A stretch of 59,290 nt of DNA, taken from Flavobacterium sp. UBA6135 (lineage in GTDB: Bacteria > Bacteroidota > Bacteroidia > Flavobacteriales > Flavobacteriaceae). The position numbers and the translations under genes are program-made. The DNA lies in contig NZ_DIVJ01000034.1 in the NCBI RefSeq assembly GCF_002428305.1, positions 1-59,290 on the forward strand. The letters run 5' to 3'. Positions 26,543-35,781 of this stretch are shown here, piece after piece. The stretch's first letter is position 1; the number at the start of each line of letters is the position of its first letter. The notes beneath the pieces are model-generated. The model saw nothing but the letters and a program-made list of their open reading frames with translations. It ran no database searches and had not been told where the DNA came from.

Positions 26543-26593
26543 ATGGCTGATTATTTGCATAAGCATTTGAATTTTGCTTCTCTTTCTTTTTAA
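26543..26593 (+). pseudogene. Truncated start of an AbiEii-type nucleotidyltransferase toxin gene
   Basis: ATG 1 base after the antitoxin stop begins MADYLHKHLNFASLSF and then hits TAA at 26591. The opening MADYLH-H--F matches my knowledge of how AbiEii/AbiGii toxins begin (an N-terminal DYLH helix). The body of the gene is gone. Reading: deletion of the toxin, leaving its first 16 codons. Confidence 0.5.
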
Positions 26594-27169
26594 GATCAGA
26601 CACCTCATTCCAGCCCTCTTCATCCGCCTGCAGACGGAAGAAGAAGGAGAGGGAGACGTTGTGGATTTGGAGGGCGTGGTATTCTAGCGTAGCAATGAAA
26701 TCCTTTTTAATTACTATATTTTGTTTGCTATCTACTACACAATGCGTAGTGTTATGCGAAAAGAATATTTACGTTTTGAAAGTTAAACGATACTAACGAG
26801 AATGGATCATGTACTTTTGCTAGATTTACTTTTATAAGTTACCCTATAATAAATTGTTCACTTTTATTTACTGTTCGCGGAAACGTGAACAAGCACAATT
26901 TGTGAACATTGAGGAATGTGTTGGATTTGGGGAATTTTTTAAATATTGAGGTTAAGATGTTTGCATACGAATTTGCTAGGCTTGTTATTGAGAGGTTTTG
27001 TGAATAGTTGAAGTGGTTGGGTAAATTTATGTTATTGTATTGGAAGGTTCCTGGATTGACATTATGTTGATGGTGCAATTTGCCAATTTGATTTGTACCG
27101 GGAAGCAATTTGTTTTTTGAGGAGTTTGGGTCGTATTAGGGTCGAAAAATTGGTTTACTCGTATTCTAC
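26594..27169. other. Non-coding stretch with a degenerate hairpin
   Basis: No convincing gene. A GC-rich imperfect inverted repeat (CCCTC...GAGGG, about 26615-26653) follows the truncated toxin and may mark the deletion joint. GTTCAC/GTGAAC repeats occur at about 26858-26912. A minus-strand frame over 26839-27108 has the composition of chance. Confidence 0.4.
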
Positions 27170-27562
27170 TTAAAAAACATCCTGATACAATAGCTCAATC
27201 GTAACTTCTTTTTTGGTAGCTCCTTCTTCCACAATAATAGTACTCCAAAACGGTTTGTAGTTTTCTGCTAGATAGGCGAATGCTTTTTTTATTTCTTCGT
27301 GAGAACTATCGAAATCAACCCCTAAATTTTTCTCGTAGCCAATAATGCGATAAAAAATACCATTAGTCAATAATTCGTCTTGTGCATCTGCTGTATTATC
27401 GGGAGCATAGCCGAAATGTACTACTTCAGTAGATGGATCGTTTAATTTATTCAAAACATCTTGCCTCACTTGCAAAAATAATAGTTCATCCAAACTGCCG
27501 TAAGGTACTTCTATGTTTCCGGCAGCAATAGTTAGGGCAAAATCATCAAAATGGAGTTGCAT
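27170..27562 (-). CDS. Conserved-looking hypothetical protein, 130 aa
   Basis: Not recognised. Soluble, acidic, about 130 residues of mixed alpha/beta prediction, with no signal peptide or membrane segment. It lies 11 bases after the SRAP gene on the same strand and is almost certainly co-transcribed with it. Context near SOS-type genes suggests a DNA-damage role, but nothing in the sequence states one. Confidence 0.65.
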   Translation of the reverse strand: MQLHFDDFALTIAAGNIEVPYGSLDELLFLQVRQDVLNKLNDPSTEVVHFGYAPDNTADAQDELLTNGIFYRIIGYEKNLGVDFDSSHEEIKKAFAYLAENYKPFWSTIIVEEGATKKEVTIELLYQDVF

Positions 27563-27573
27563 AGGTAATAGGG

Positions 27574-28197
27574 TTAAACTTTAAAAGCAAGTAGGTCTGC
27601 ACTATACGGAAAAGCAAAATCCTGTACGCTAGTCCTACCATACAACCAAGCCATTTCATCACCTTGCTTAAGCATAATCGGCATACGTTTTTTATGATTA
27701 TGAATATACTCCATTTGCTTATTGGCTGCGGTAGTTACAATCGAGAAAGAATTATAATTTGTTCCTGTAGCTGGATTAAGCCAAGTTTCATAAATACCGG
27801 CAAAAGCAAATAGTTCCGATTCACTGGAAGATACGCGATACTTGTCTTTCGATTTGCCCTTTTCATCATTCCAATGCCATTCAAAAAATGCGGAAGCAAT
27901 CACCAAACAGCGATTCGATGTACTATTTCTAAAACTAGGCTTTTCGTCGATTGTTTCTATTCGTGCATTCAACGTATTTTTCCTAAAGTCGATATCTTTT
28001 GACCACGAGGGTACAAGTCCCCAATGATAATTAGTAGCAATAATTTCAGGAGAAGTATTCAAAATAACCGGAACATTCAAATACTCAAACCCAACAATAA
28101 AATCAGATTGTAAAAACAAAGCAGGTTGGTCCACTTTTGCGTTAAAACGTTTTTCAACTTTTAGTAGCGGTTCGCTTTGTTCAGAGTAATAACACAT
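27574..28197 (-). CDS. SOS response-associated peptidase (SRAP, YedK/HMCES family)
   Basis: 207 residues beginning MCYYSEQ, with catalytic Cys2 exposed after Met removal. Other SRAP hallmarks follow: NARIETIDEKPSFR (about 76-89), CLVIASAFFEW (about 95-105) and the later IHNHKKRMP with the active-site His region (about 164-172). SRAP proteins form a thiazolidine crosslink to abasic sites in single-stranded DNA and shield them. It sits beside an SOS-like mutagenesis cassette and has a palindromic operator at its promoter, so damage control is likely. Confidence 0.92.
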   Translation of the reverse strand: MCYYSEQSEPLLKVEKRFNAKVDQPALFLQSDFIVGFEYLNVPVILNTSPEIIATNYHWGLVPSWSKDIDFRKNTLNARIETIDEKPSFRNSTSNRCLVIASAFFEWHWNDEKGKSKDKYRVSSSESELFAFAGIYETWLNPATGTNYNSFSIVTTAANKQMEYIHNHKKRMPIMLKQGDEMAWLYGRTSVQDFAFPYSADLLAFKV

Positions 28198-28224
28198 ATC
28201 TTTGTACTTTAAATCAAAAGTACA
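28197..28224. promoter_or_regulatory. Divergent promoter with palindrome between SRAP gene and hypothetical gene
   Basis: In a 32-base intergenic gap: rightward -7 box TATCTTTG (28197-28204), leftward -7 box TACTTTTG on the minus strand (28215-28222) and an 8-bp dyad TGTACTTT-N6-AAAGTACA (28203-28224) overlapping both. A single bound regulator would control both genes. Confidence 0.5.
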
Positions 28225-28229
28225 GAATT

Positions 28230-28979
28230 ATGATTAAACCGGTAATCCTAAGCTTAAAATTTAAAGCTCCGTTTGAATCCGTATATGAGACGGAGGATCC
28301 AACCTATTATGATGACGGCTATTATTCAGACTACTTAAGAAAACACTTAAAGGATGCTGAAGTAGTAGCTATGATTGATTACGAAGGTGTACCTGTAAAT
28401 CCAAGCGAGCCTGAACCAAATACAAGTTTAGACACAGAAAATTACTATGTTGATTTGCTTGTTTACAACTATAAAAATCTAACAAAAGAGGAATTATTTA
28501 GAGAACAATTACATTATATGTATGAAACTAGTTCAAATATGGATGTACAGTGTGAATACATTTGTCGTGTTGCCAACTGTCATTTTATAATGTTGGGATT
28601 AGATTCCTTTTACGATCAACAGTTTCATGATGACTTGTTACGATTTATACCGGTATTTTCTTTTGAAACGGCAATTGAGCCTAATTTAATAAATGAAAAT
28701 TTAGAAGTAATGCGATCCAAGGTCATCAAATTAATGGAATCAGGAAAAGCAAAATATGTATACCTCTATGAAGTTGATAAGGATGAGCCCTTTAATGAAA
28801 TGTGGGATACGAAAGAATTTGTAACTTACATCGCTTTCTATTTTAAAGAAAGACATCATTTGAATCTTTTATCACAAATTGAAGTTTATGAAAAATGTCT
28901 GGAAAAGATTAAGAATGATGATGTGGAGCTCTTCGGCACCTACTTAAATGGTGACACTATTCAAATTTGCTTTATTTAA
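28230..28979 (+). CDS. Hypothetical protein, 249 aa
   Basis: Not recognised. Soluble, strongly acidic and tyrosine-rich protein without signal peptide or transmembrane helix. N-terminal half about 1-85 with ESVYETEDPTYYDDG, C-terminal half mainly helical. It is divergent from the SRAP gene and shares a 32-base promoter region containing a dyad, so the two may be co-regulated. Function unknown. Confidence 0.7.
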   Translation: MIKPVILSLKFKAPFESVYETEDPTYYDDGYYSDYLRKHLKDAEVVAMIDYEGVPVNPSEPEPNTSLDTENYYVDLLVYNYKNLTKEELFREQLHYMYETSSNMDVQCEYICRVANCHFIMLGLDSFYDQQFHDDLLRFIPVFSFETAIEPNLINENLEVMRSKVIKLMESGKAKYVYLYEVDKDEPFNEMWDTKEFVTYIAFYFKERHHLNLLSQIEVYEKCLEKIKNDDVELFGTYLNGDTIQICFI

Positions 28980-29054
28980 TGGTACATCATAAAGTCATTT
29001 CAAAGTAAAAATTATACAAATCTCAAAAAACATAAAATTCATAGCCTCCTTTCA

Positions 29055-29828
29055 TCACCCCATTCTCTCCTTAATCTCCATTACATCCCCCTGCAATTTC
29101 CTTATAATCCCCTCCAAACTATCTGCAGAAAAATGTTCCGGTTTAAAGTTTTCTCTTTCAAGACTTCCTGCATATTCCCATATTTCAGCAATTTCAGAAA
29201 ATTTGACTTCATACGGTTTATAGAAAGTGTTGTCGGAATTTAATGTGAAAGTGTTTTTTCCGTTTTTATTTAATCGCTTATAGACCATTTCATTGTTGGT
29301 CGTAATCACGATATAGGTTTTGCCGTCTACCACGTCGCCCAATTTTTCCACATATTTCGCGATGATGTACGACTTACTGTTATGCGGCGGCATGGAATCA
29401 CCATCCACGGGAAAGGTGCGGTACTTTTCGTTTTTATTGAGCCAAGGAAGGGAAATGTGATCGAGTTGTGACATAAACGTAAAATCGGCATAACCGCCTG
29501 AGGCATAACCGGCTTTGGCTTTGTGGGTGATAATTTCCACCAAGTTCTGTCCCTCGTTGTTCACGGTTATGGGTAACACAATGCGGTTGTCTTCCAATTG
29601 TAGTAAGTTATCAATGGGTGTTTTTCGTAAATCGACGGTTAACAATAAATCGATACTGATGTGGTAATACCTCGAAATAATGAGTAAGGTTTCTGCGGGT
29701 GGCGTATTTTTTCCGTATTCATATTTCTTGTAGCGATCAAGCGGTAATTTCATACCGTCGGCAGCTTCTTGTTGGGACAAGTTTCGTTTACTTCTCAACC
29801 ATTTTAAATTGTCTGCAATATACAACAT
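29055..29828 (-). CDS. XRE-S24 self-cleaving repressor (LexA/CI-like)
   Basis: 257 residues. HTH at about 5-62 (LRSKRNLSQQEAADGMKLPL, then YKKYEYGKNTPP). S24 peptidase domain at about 85-225 with a likely Ala-Gly cleavage site at 106-107, catalytic S145 (VDGDSMPP) and catalytic lysine K184 (VYKRL). The C-terminal coiled coil at about 236-257 may aid dimerisation. All residues needed for RecA-stimulated self-cleavage are present. It is divergent from dinB-dnaE-exonuclease, with paired repeats in the 98-base gap, so it is the probable SOS-type repressor of that cassette. Confidence 0.88.
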   Translation of the reverse strand: MLYIADNLKWLRSKRNLSQQEAADGMKLPLDRYKKYEYGKNTPPAETLLIISRYYHISIDLLLTVDLRKTPIDNLLQLEDNRIVLPITVNNEGQNLVEIITHKAKAGYASGGYADFTFMSQLDHISLPWLNKNEKYRTFPVDGDSMPPHNSKSYIIAKYVEKLGDVVDGKTYIVITTNNEMVYKRLNKNGKNTFTLNSDNTFYKPYEVKFSEIAEIWEYAGSLERENFKPEHFSADSLEGIIRKLQGDVMEIKERMG

Positions 29829-29833
29829 ATGTT

Positions 29834-29892
29834 AAAGGGATTTTAAGTCACTACAAAAATACTAAATAAAGGGATTAAACGTCCTAATTTTG
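29834..29892. promoter_or_regulatory. Paired operator repeats and divergent promoters of the mutagenesis cassette
   Basis: Direct repeats AAAGGGATTTTAAGTC (29834-29849) and AAAGGGATTAAACGTC (29868-29883), 34 bases apart. The second abuts the rightward -7 box TAATTTTG (29885-29892) for dinB. The first lies just downstream of the leftward -7 box (TATTTTTG on the minus strand, 29854-29861) for the repressor gene. This layout fits repression of both directions by the XRE-S24 protein. Confidence 0.6.
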
Positions 29893-29926
29893 TAAACTAA
29901 TTTCAATTCCAAAAATTTAGAACACT

Positions 29927-31141
29927 ATGTCACGAGCGATTGTACATATGGATTTAGACACTTTTTTTGTCTCTTGCGTCCGATTAGAAAACCCACAATT
30001 GATTGGGATTCCTCTAATAGTGGGCGGCGGCGAAAGGGGCGTGGTGGCATCTTGTTCGTATGAAGCACGCTATTTTGGGGTGCGTTCTGCTATGCCTATT
30101 CGAATGGCGATGCAATTGTGTCCGCAAGCCAAAATTGTAAAAGGGGATATGGAATTGTTTTCCAAAAAATCGCATGAGGTTACCCAAATTATTGAAGAGC
30201 ATTCCCCATTGGTTGAAAAAGCAAGCATTGATGAATTTTACCTCGATATTACCGGAATGGATAAATTTTACGGTTGCTATAAATGGACCAATGAATTAAC
30301 ACAAACCATCACCAAAGAAACCGGATTGCCCATCAGTTTTGCGTTATCCGTTAACAAAACCGTCTCTAAAATTGCTACCGGAGAAGGCAAACCCAAAGGC
30401 AATTTGGAAATTTCGGAAAGCATGGTCAAGCCGTTTTTGAATCCGTTATCCATTCGTAAAATACCAATGTTGGGAGAAGTGACTTTTAATCTGCTTTCAA
30501 GATTGGGCATCCGAAACATAGAAAAATTAGCGGAAACGCCTGCTGAAGTGTTGCAAAGTATGATTGGCAAAAACGGATTAGAAATCTGGAAAAAAGCCAA
30601 TGGCATTGATAATGCACCGGTGGAACCTTACCGAGAAAGAAAATCACTTTCGACGGAGCATACCTATTTGCAAGATACAATTGACATAAAAAAAGTAGAA
30701 TCTCTGATTTTGGGTATGGTGGAAAAATTAGCTTATCAGGCTCGTAAGGAACAATGGTTGGTTTCGACATTAGTGATTAAAATACGTTATGCCAATTTTG
30801 ATACGGAGAATTTGCAACGAAAGATAGCCTATACTTCGTGCGATCATATTTTAAGTAAAATAGCTCTTGAATTGTTCAACAAACTTTACAACCGACGTAT
30901 GCGAATTCGGTTGGTTGGGGTATCGTTTGCCGGTTTGGTTCGTGGTACTTATCAAATCAATATGTTTGAAGACACCGAAGAAATGATTGCCTTGTATCAG
31001 GCGATGGACAAAATCAAAAACCGTTTTGGCTATGATGCTGTAACCCGTTGTGGTGGAAGAAACATTACCTCCAAAGCAGGAAATATCGTTAGCAATCCCA
31101 GAAGTCAATCAGTAGTACCTAACTCCATAAACCCTGAATAA
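29927..31141 (+). CDS. dinB: DinB-like Y-family DNA polymerase (Pol IV)
   Basis: 404-residue Y-family polymerase: D9 (HMDLDTFF) and D102-E103 (SIDEFYLD) are the catalytic carboxylates, followed by HhH/thumb (about 180-210) and little-finger domains. First gene of an operon with dnaE and an exonuclease/GIY-YIG gene. Its stop overlaps the dnaE start by one base (TAATG). Function: error-prone bypass of DNA lesions. The cassette resembles ImuB-DnaE2 mutasomes, but the polymerase here keeps its catalytic residues, unlike ImuB. Confidence 0.93.
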   Translation: MSRAIVHMDLDTFFVSCVRLENPQLIGIPLIVGGGERGVVASCSYEARYFGVRSAMPIRMAMQLCPQAKIVKGDMELFSKKSHEVTQIIEEHSPLVEKASIDEFYLDITGMDKFYGCYKWTNELTQTITKETGLPISFALSVNKTVSKIATGEGKPKGNLEISESMVKPFLNPLSIRKIPMLGEVTFNLLSRLGIRNIEKLAETPAEVLQSMIGKNGLEIWKKANGIDNAPVEPYRERKSLSTEHTYLQDTIDIKKVESLILGMVEKLAYQARKEQWLVSTLVIKIRYANFDTENLQRKIAYTSCDHILSKIALELFNKLYNRRMRIRLVGVSFAGLVRGTYQINMFEDTEEMIALYQAMDKIKNRFGYDAVTRCGGRNITSKAGNIVSNPRSQSVVPNSINPE

Positions 31142-34100
31142 TGTATCTCAATTGCCATTCCTTTCATTCGCTACGTTACGGCACGATTCCGCTACAGGAT
31201 TTAGTGGAACAGGCAGTATTGTTTGGTGTGACGGCTATGGCATTGACCGATATTAATACCGTTACGGGTATTTACGATTTTTATAAAGCGTGCAAAGCTG
31301 TAAACATAAAGCCATTGGTTGGTATTGACTTTCGCAATGAGGGCAAGCAATTGTATATTGGTTTAGCCAAAAATCGAAAAGGCATCGCTGAAATGAACCG
31401 TTTATTGACCAAGCATAATTTTGAAAATACACCGCTTCCCACTCAAGCACCTAATTTTGAAAATACGATTATCCTATATCCGTTTGATAACATCCCGGAA
31501 TCGTTGAATGATAATGAATTTATTGGCATAGCACCGGAGCAACTACCCAAGTTGTATAATTATGTTTGGAAACGCAAGATGGATAAAATGGTGATTTTGC
31601 AAACGGTGACGTATCGGACCAAAAAAGAATATAATCTGCATAAGATACTTCGAGCCATTGACCTTAATATTTTAGGCTCAAAACTTACTGACACCGATTA
31701 TTGCAAAGTTTCGCACGTTATGATTCCGATGGAAAAACTGATTGAAAAGTATAGTGATTATCCGCAAATTATAGAAAACACAAAATCTATACTTGAAGTT
31801 TGTCATTTTGACTATGATTTTAATACACCAAAAAATAAGAAACATTATACGACCAATCAAAAAGACGATAGTGCCTTATTGACTAAACTAGCCTATGAAG
31901 GGATGATTCGGCGGTATGGTTCAAACAATCCTGAAGCCAAAGCCAGAGTGGAAAAAGAATTAAAAGTCATCAATGAATTGGAATTTAGCGGTTATTTTCT
32001 CATTACTTGGGATATTGTGCGATACAGCATCAGTCAAGGGTTTTTGCACATCGGGCGTGGGAGTGGAGCCAACAGCATCATTGCTTATTGTTTGGATATT
32101 ACCAACATTTGTCCGTTGGAACTCGACTTATATTTTGAGCGTTTTTTGAATGTGAATCGAAAGTCACCTCCTGATTTTGATATTGACTGGTCGTGGCGGG
32201 AAAGGGATACTATCTTAGACTACATTTTTACAAAATATGGTACAGATCATGTGGCTTTTTGTGGGACGAATGTAGAATTTAAGTACCGTTCCATTTTCCG
32301 TGAAGTAGGGAAGGTATTTGGTTTACCGAAAGAAGAGTTGGATGAATTAGCCAAAAACCCCATGAAAACCCATCATAAAAATGAAGTGGTAAAAATGGTG
32401 CAAGATTACGGTATGTTACTTGAAAAATATCCTAACCAACGCAGTATGCATTCCTGTGGAATAATTATTTCAGAAGAACCAATTACCAATTTTACAGCAT
32501 TGGAAATGCCTCCCAAAGGCTATCCCATCGTGCAGTTTGATATGCATGTAGCCGAAGACATCGGGTTTGATAAATTTGATATTTTAAGTCAGCGTGGCAT
32601 CGGGCATATCGATGATACAGTAAAACTGATTAAGCAAAATCAAGGCATTGAAGTAGATATCCGTGACACTTCGTTATCCAAAGATGAGAAAATCTGTAAT
32701 CAACTATTGAGTGAAGGCAAAACCATTGGCTGTTTTTATATCGAAAGTCCTGCGATGCGGGGATTACTTCGACGATTAAAATGTGATACTTATAAAGTAC
32801 TGGTGGCTGCTTCCTCCATTATCCGACCGGGAGTTGCCCAATCGGGGATGATGAAAGAGTATATTTTTAGGCACAATTATCCTGATCGTTTTGACTACTT
32901 TCATGAGGTGTTTAAAGAACAATTAGGTGAAACCTATGGCATTATGGTGTATCAAGAAGATGTAATCAAAATTGCCTTGCATTATGGCGGACTTCCCGCA
33001 GCTGATGGTGATATCCTTCGTCGTGCGATGAGTGGAAAAGGACGTTCTAAAGCCGCTTTACAAAAAGTAAAAGACAACTTCTTTACTTCCTGTAAAAAAC
33101 AAGGGCATCCCGAACAGTTGAGTCAGGAGATTTATCGCCAAATAGAATCGTTTGCCGGTTATTCCTTTTGCAAAGCCCATTCGGCGTCGTATGCGGTGGA
33201 AAGTTATCAGAGTTTGTATTTGAAAACCTATTATCCTATTGAGTTTATGACCGCTGTTATTAATAATTTTGGAGGTTTTTACAGAACGGAAGTGTATGTG
33301 CATGAAGCACGAATGTCCGGTGCTAAAATCCATAATCCTTGTATTAATAGAAGTGCCTATCAAACCACGGTGTATGGAAAAAATGTGTACTTAGGTTTTC
33401 AGCATTTAAAAAGCTTGGATGTAAAAACAGCCGAACTCATGGTAACTGAACGACAAGAAAACGGGAAGTATGCCTCCTTAGAAGATTTTATCAATCGGGT
33501 TCCCATTGGCATTGAAGGCATTCAAATCTTGATTTTTATTGGAGCCTTTCGATTTACGGGAAAACCGAAAAATGAACTACTCATTCTGGCACGATTGATT
33601 CTCATCAACTTTAAACCGGAGCACCGTCACCTGACGTTATTACAAGAACCGGTGAAAGAATATAAATTACCTGTTATTGAGCGTTCTCCATTTGAAGATG
33701 CGTTTGATGAAATTGAACTGTTGGATTTTCCGGTTTCGGTCACTCCTTTTAATTTATTACAGACTAACTACCGTGGAGACGTAATGGCACGGGATTTGAC
33801 CAAACATCACAAGAAAACCGTTCGGATGTTGGCGTATTTAATTTCCCGAAAACAAGTTCCAACCAAACGAGGCGATATGTATTTTGGCACTTGGATCGAT
33901 GCGGAAGGCGAATTTTTTGATACGGCACATTTTGCTGATTGCCTTCAAAAGTATCCTTTTAAAGGAGGAGGATGTTATTTGTTGCTCGGTCAAGTGGAGG
34001 TGGATTATCATTTTCCTACTATTACCATTTCAAAAATGGAAAAAATGCCATTTATTCCTGATCCCCGTTATTCCGCTACGGATGAAAAACGTTTTCAAAC

Positions 34101-34200
34101 ACAGCAACAAATTCGCGAAGATGTGAGTATGACGCACCGAGCACCGTATCCACAGGAACATGAAATTAATTTGCCACGGCAAAAGATGAAGCAGGACTAA
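31141..34200 (+). CDS. Short DNA polymerase III alpha subunit (DnaE2/error-prone type)
   Basis: 1019 residues: PHP domain (about 1-210, CHSFHSLRYGTIPLQDL start), C-family polymerase palm with D345 and D347 (PPDFDIDW), fingers (about 500-700) and a C-terminal region without the long tail of replicative DnaE. The reduced length and SOS-like operon context point to a translesion DnaE2-like polymerase working with the DinB encoded upstream. It is followed after 3 bases by the exonuclease fusion gene. Confidence 0.9.
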   Translation: MYLNCHSFHSLRYGTIPLQDLVEQAVLFGVTAMALTDINTVTGIYDFYKACKAVNIKPLVGIDFRNEGKQLYIGLAKNRKGIAEMNRLLTKHNFENTPLPTQAPNFENTIILYPFDNIPESLNDNEFIGIAPEQLPKLYNYVWKRKMDKMVILQTVTYRTKKEYNLHKILRAIDLNILGSKLTDTDYCKVSHVMIPMEKLIEKYSDYPQIIENTKSILEVCHFDYDFNTPKNKKHYTTNQKDDSALLTKLAYEGMIRRYGSNNPEAKARVEKELKVINELEFSGYFLITWDIVRYSISQGFLHIGRGSGANSIIAYCLDITNICPLELDLYFERFLNVNRKSPPDFDIDWSWRERDTILDYIFTKYGTDHVAFCGTNVEFKYRSIFREVGKVFGLPKEELDELAKNPMKTHHKNEVVKMVQDYGMLLEKYPNQRSMHSCGIIISEEPITNFTALEMPPKGYPIVQFDMHVAEDIGFDKFDILSQRGIGHIDDTVKLIKQNQGIEVDIRDTSLSKDEKICNQLLSEGKTIGCFYIESPAMRGLLRRLKCDTYKVLVAASSIIRPGVAQSGMMKEYIFRHNYPDRFDYFHEVFKEQLGETYGIMVYQEDVIKIALHYGGLPAADGDILRRAMSGKGRSKAALQKVKDNFFTSCKKQGHPEQLSQEIYRQIESFAGYSFCKAHSASYAVESYQSLYLKTYYPIEFMTAVINNFGGFYRTEVYVHEARMSGAKIHNPCINRSAYQTTVYGKNVYLGFQHLKSLDVKTAELMVTERQENGKYASLEDFINRVPIGIEGIQILIFIGAFRFTGKPKNELLILARLILINFKPEHRHLTLLQEPVKEYKLPVIERSPFEDAFDEIELLDFPVSVTPFNLLQTNYRGDVMARDLTKHHKKTVRMLAYLISRKQVPTKRGDMYFGTWIDAEGEFFDTAHFADCLQKYPFKGGGCYLLLGQVEVDYHFPTITISKMEKMPFIPDPRYSATDEKRFQTQQQIREDVSMTHRAPYPQEHEINLPRQKMKQD

Positions 34201-34203
34201 ACA

Positions 34204-35586
34204 ATGAAAAAACAAGAATTTGCCATAGTAGATATCGAAACCACCGGTGGTTATGCCGGTGGCAGTCGCATTACAGAAATTGCCATTCGAATTCACGATG
34301 GTGTCAGTGTCATTGAAAGTTGGGAATCATTGGTAAATCCGCAACAACATATTCCGCCTGCTATTTTTGCTTTAACCGGTATAGATAATGAAATGGTCAA
34401 AGATGCACCTATTTTTGATGCCATTTCAGAAACGGTTTTAGAACTACTCACGGATCGAATTTTTGTGGCTCATAACGTCAACTTCGACTATTCGTTTGTT
34501 CGCCATCAATTAGAAGAGGCCGGGTTTAAGTGGACGGCTAAGAAATTGTGTACGGTACGAGCGGCACGAAAAATAAAACCCGGGTTGCCTTCGTATAGCT
34601 TGGGTAAACTTTGTCATTCGCTCGACATTCCGTTACTTAATGCACACCGTGCCGGAGGTGATGCTGATGCTACGGCGATATTATTTTCACAATTAGTAGC
34701 CTGGGATAGTGAAGGTGAAATTTCAAAAATGATAAAGAAGACGGCGGTAGACCAGCGATTACCACCCAATTTACCACCTACCGACTTTGAACAATTACCT
34801 GAAAAGCCGGGGATTTATTATTTCTATAACATTGATAAAAAGGTGATTTATGTGGGGAAGGCCGTCAATATAAAAAAACGGGTGGCTTCGCATTTTAGTG
34901 GCCACACTATTTCGCCGCAACGACAACATTTTATGCGGGATATTTATAGTATTTCGTTTGAAGTTTGTGCTACCGAGTTAATGGCGTTGGTTTTGGAATG
35001 TACTGAAATAAAGAAATTATGGCCTATGTACAACAAGGCCCTTAAACGTTTTGAACCTAAATTTGGATTGTATAGCTACGAAGCCCGCAACGGTTACTGT
35101 TATTTAGCCGTTGGCAAATTACCTAAATTTCATTCCTGTATTGAAACCTTCAGCAATCTATATGATGGCATCAACGTACTTCGGAAATTGGCAACTCAGT
35201 TTGAAATCGATCATCGTTTTTGTAATTACGGTGCGATTAATGATGGCGAGGTTCATTCCAAATTCAGCACTACTGATTTACCTGAATTAGAAACTCACAA
35301 TGCCCAAATTGAAAATGCTTTGGAATTTTTAGTCAGCAACCGACCCACTTTTGCTATTATTGACAAAGGTCGCACGAACGAAGAGCGAAGCTGTATATGG
35401 GTGGAAAAAGGGCACTTTTACGGCATGGGATATATCAGTGCTGAGGTGGGAGTAACCGAATTAGCTGAGGTAAAAGGGTATGTGATGCAGTATAAAAGTA
35501 ATAGTTATATCATGCAGTTGCTTTATGGATATGCAGAGAAATATCCGGGGAAAGTGCGGCGAGTTACTGACTACAGTGAAGCGTAA
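34204..35586 (+). CDS. DnaQ-like 3'-5' exonuclease fused to UvrC-type GIY-YIG nuclease
   Basis: 460 residues. N-terminal DEDDh exonuclease (about 5-170: D10, E12 in VDIETTGG; HNVNFDYSFVRHQL; HRAGGDADA). A GIY-YIG domain follows at about 195-280 (GIY at 203-205, VIYVGKAVNIKKR), as in UvrC/Cho. The C-terminal region is unassigned. Exonuclease-UvrC fusions are known in other bacteria (for example actinobacteria). As the last gene of this repressor-controlled polymerase operon it could proofread for, or incise around, the lesion handled by DinB/DnaE. No separate uvrC partner is nearby. Confidence 0.9.
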   Translation: MKKQEFAIVDIETTGGYAGGSRITEIAIRIHDGVSVIESWESLVNPQQHIPPAIFALTGIDNEMVKDAPIFDAISETVLELLTDRIFVAHNVNFDYSFVRHQLEEAGFKWTAKKLCTVRAARKIKPGLPSYSLGKLCHSLDIPLLNAHRAGGDADATAILFSQLVAWDSEGEISKMIKKTAVDQRLPPNLPPTDFEQLPEKPGIYYFYNIDKKVIYVGKAVNIKKRVASHFSGHTISPQRQHFMRDIYSISFEVCATELMALVLECTEIKKLWPMYNKALKRFEPKFGLYSYEARNGYCYLAVGKLPKFHSCIETFSNLYDGINVLRKLATQFEIDHRFCNYGAINDGEVHSKFSTTDLPELETHNAQIENALEFLVSNRPTFAIIDKGRTNEERSCIWVEKGHFYGMGYISAEVGVTELAEVKGYVMQYKSNSYIMQLLYGYAEKYPGKVRRVTDYSEA

Positions 35587-35781
35587 TAACAATAATTATT
35601 AGTATACCGCTGTTTACATAAATAATTTAAAATAATGTCTTTATAGTTTACAACACCAATATAAAATTTATCTGCAATTATTGTGATGCAATTTCATTGA
35701 ATGGATTTTCAAAGTTTAAAAAATGAACCGGTTGGGATTGTTTTTGCGGGTAGGTTTTGGTTAATTGGGTTTTAGGAGGTA

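Noticed and set aside
26839..27108. Minus-strand 89-codon frame
   Set aside because: Asn/His/Phe-rich chance composition, no motif, no promoter or partner gene.
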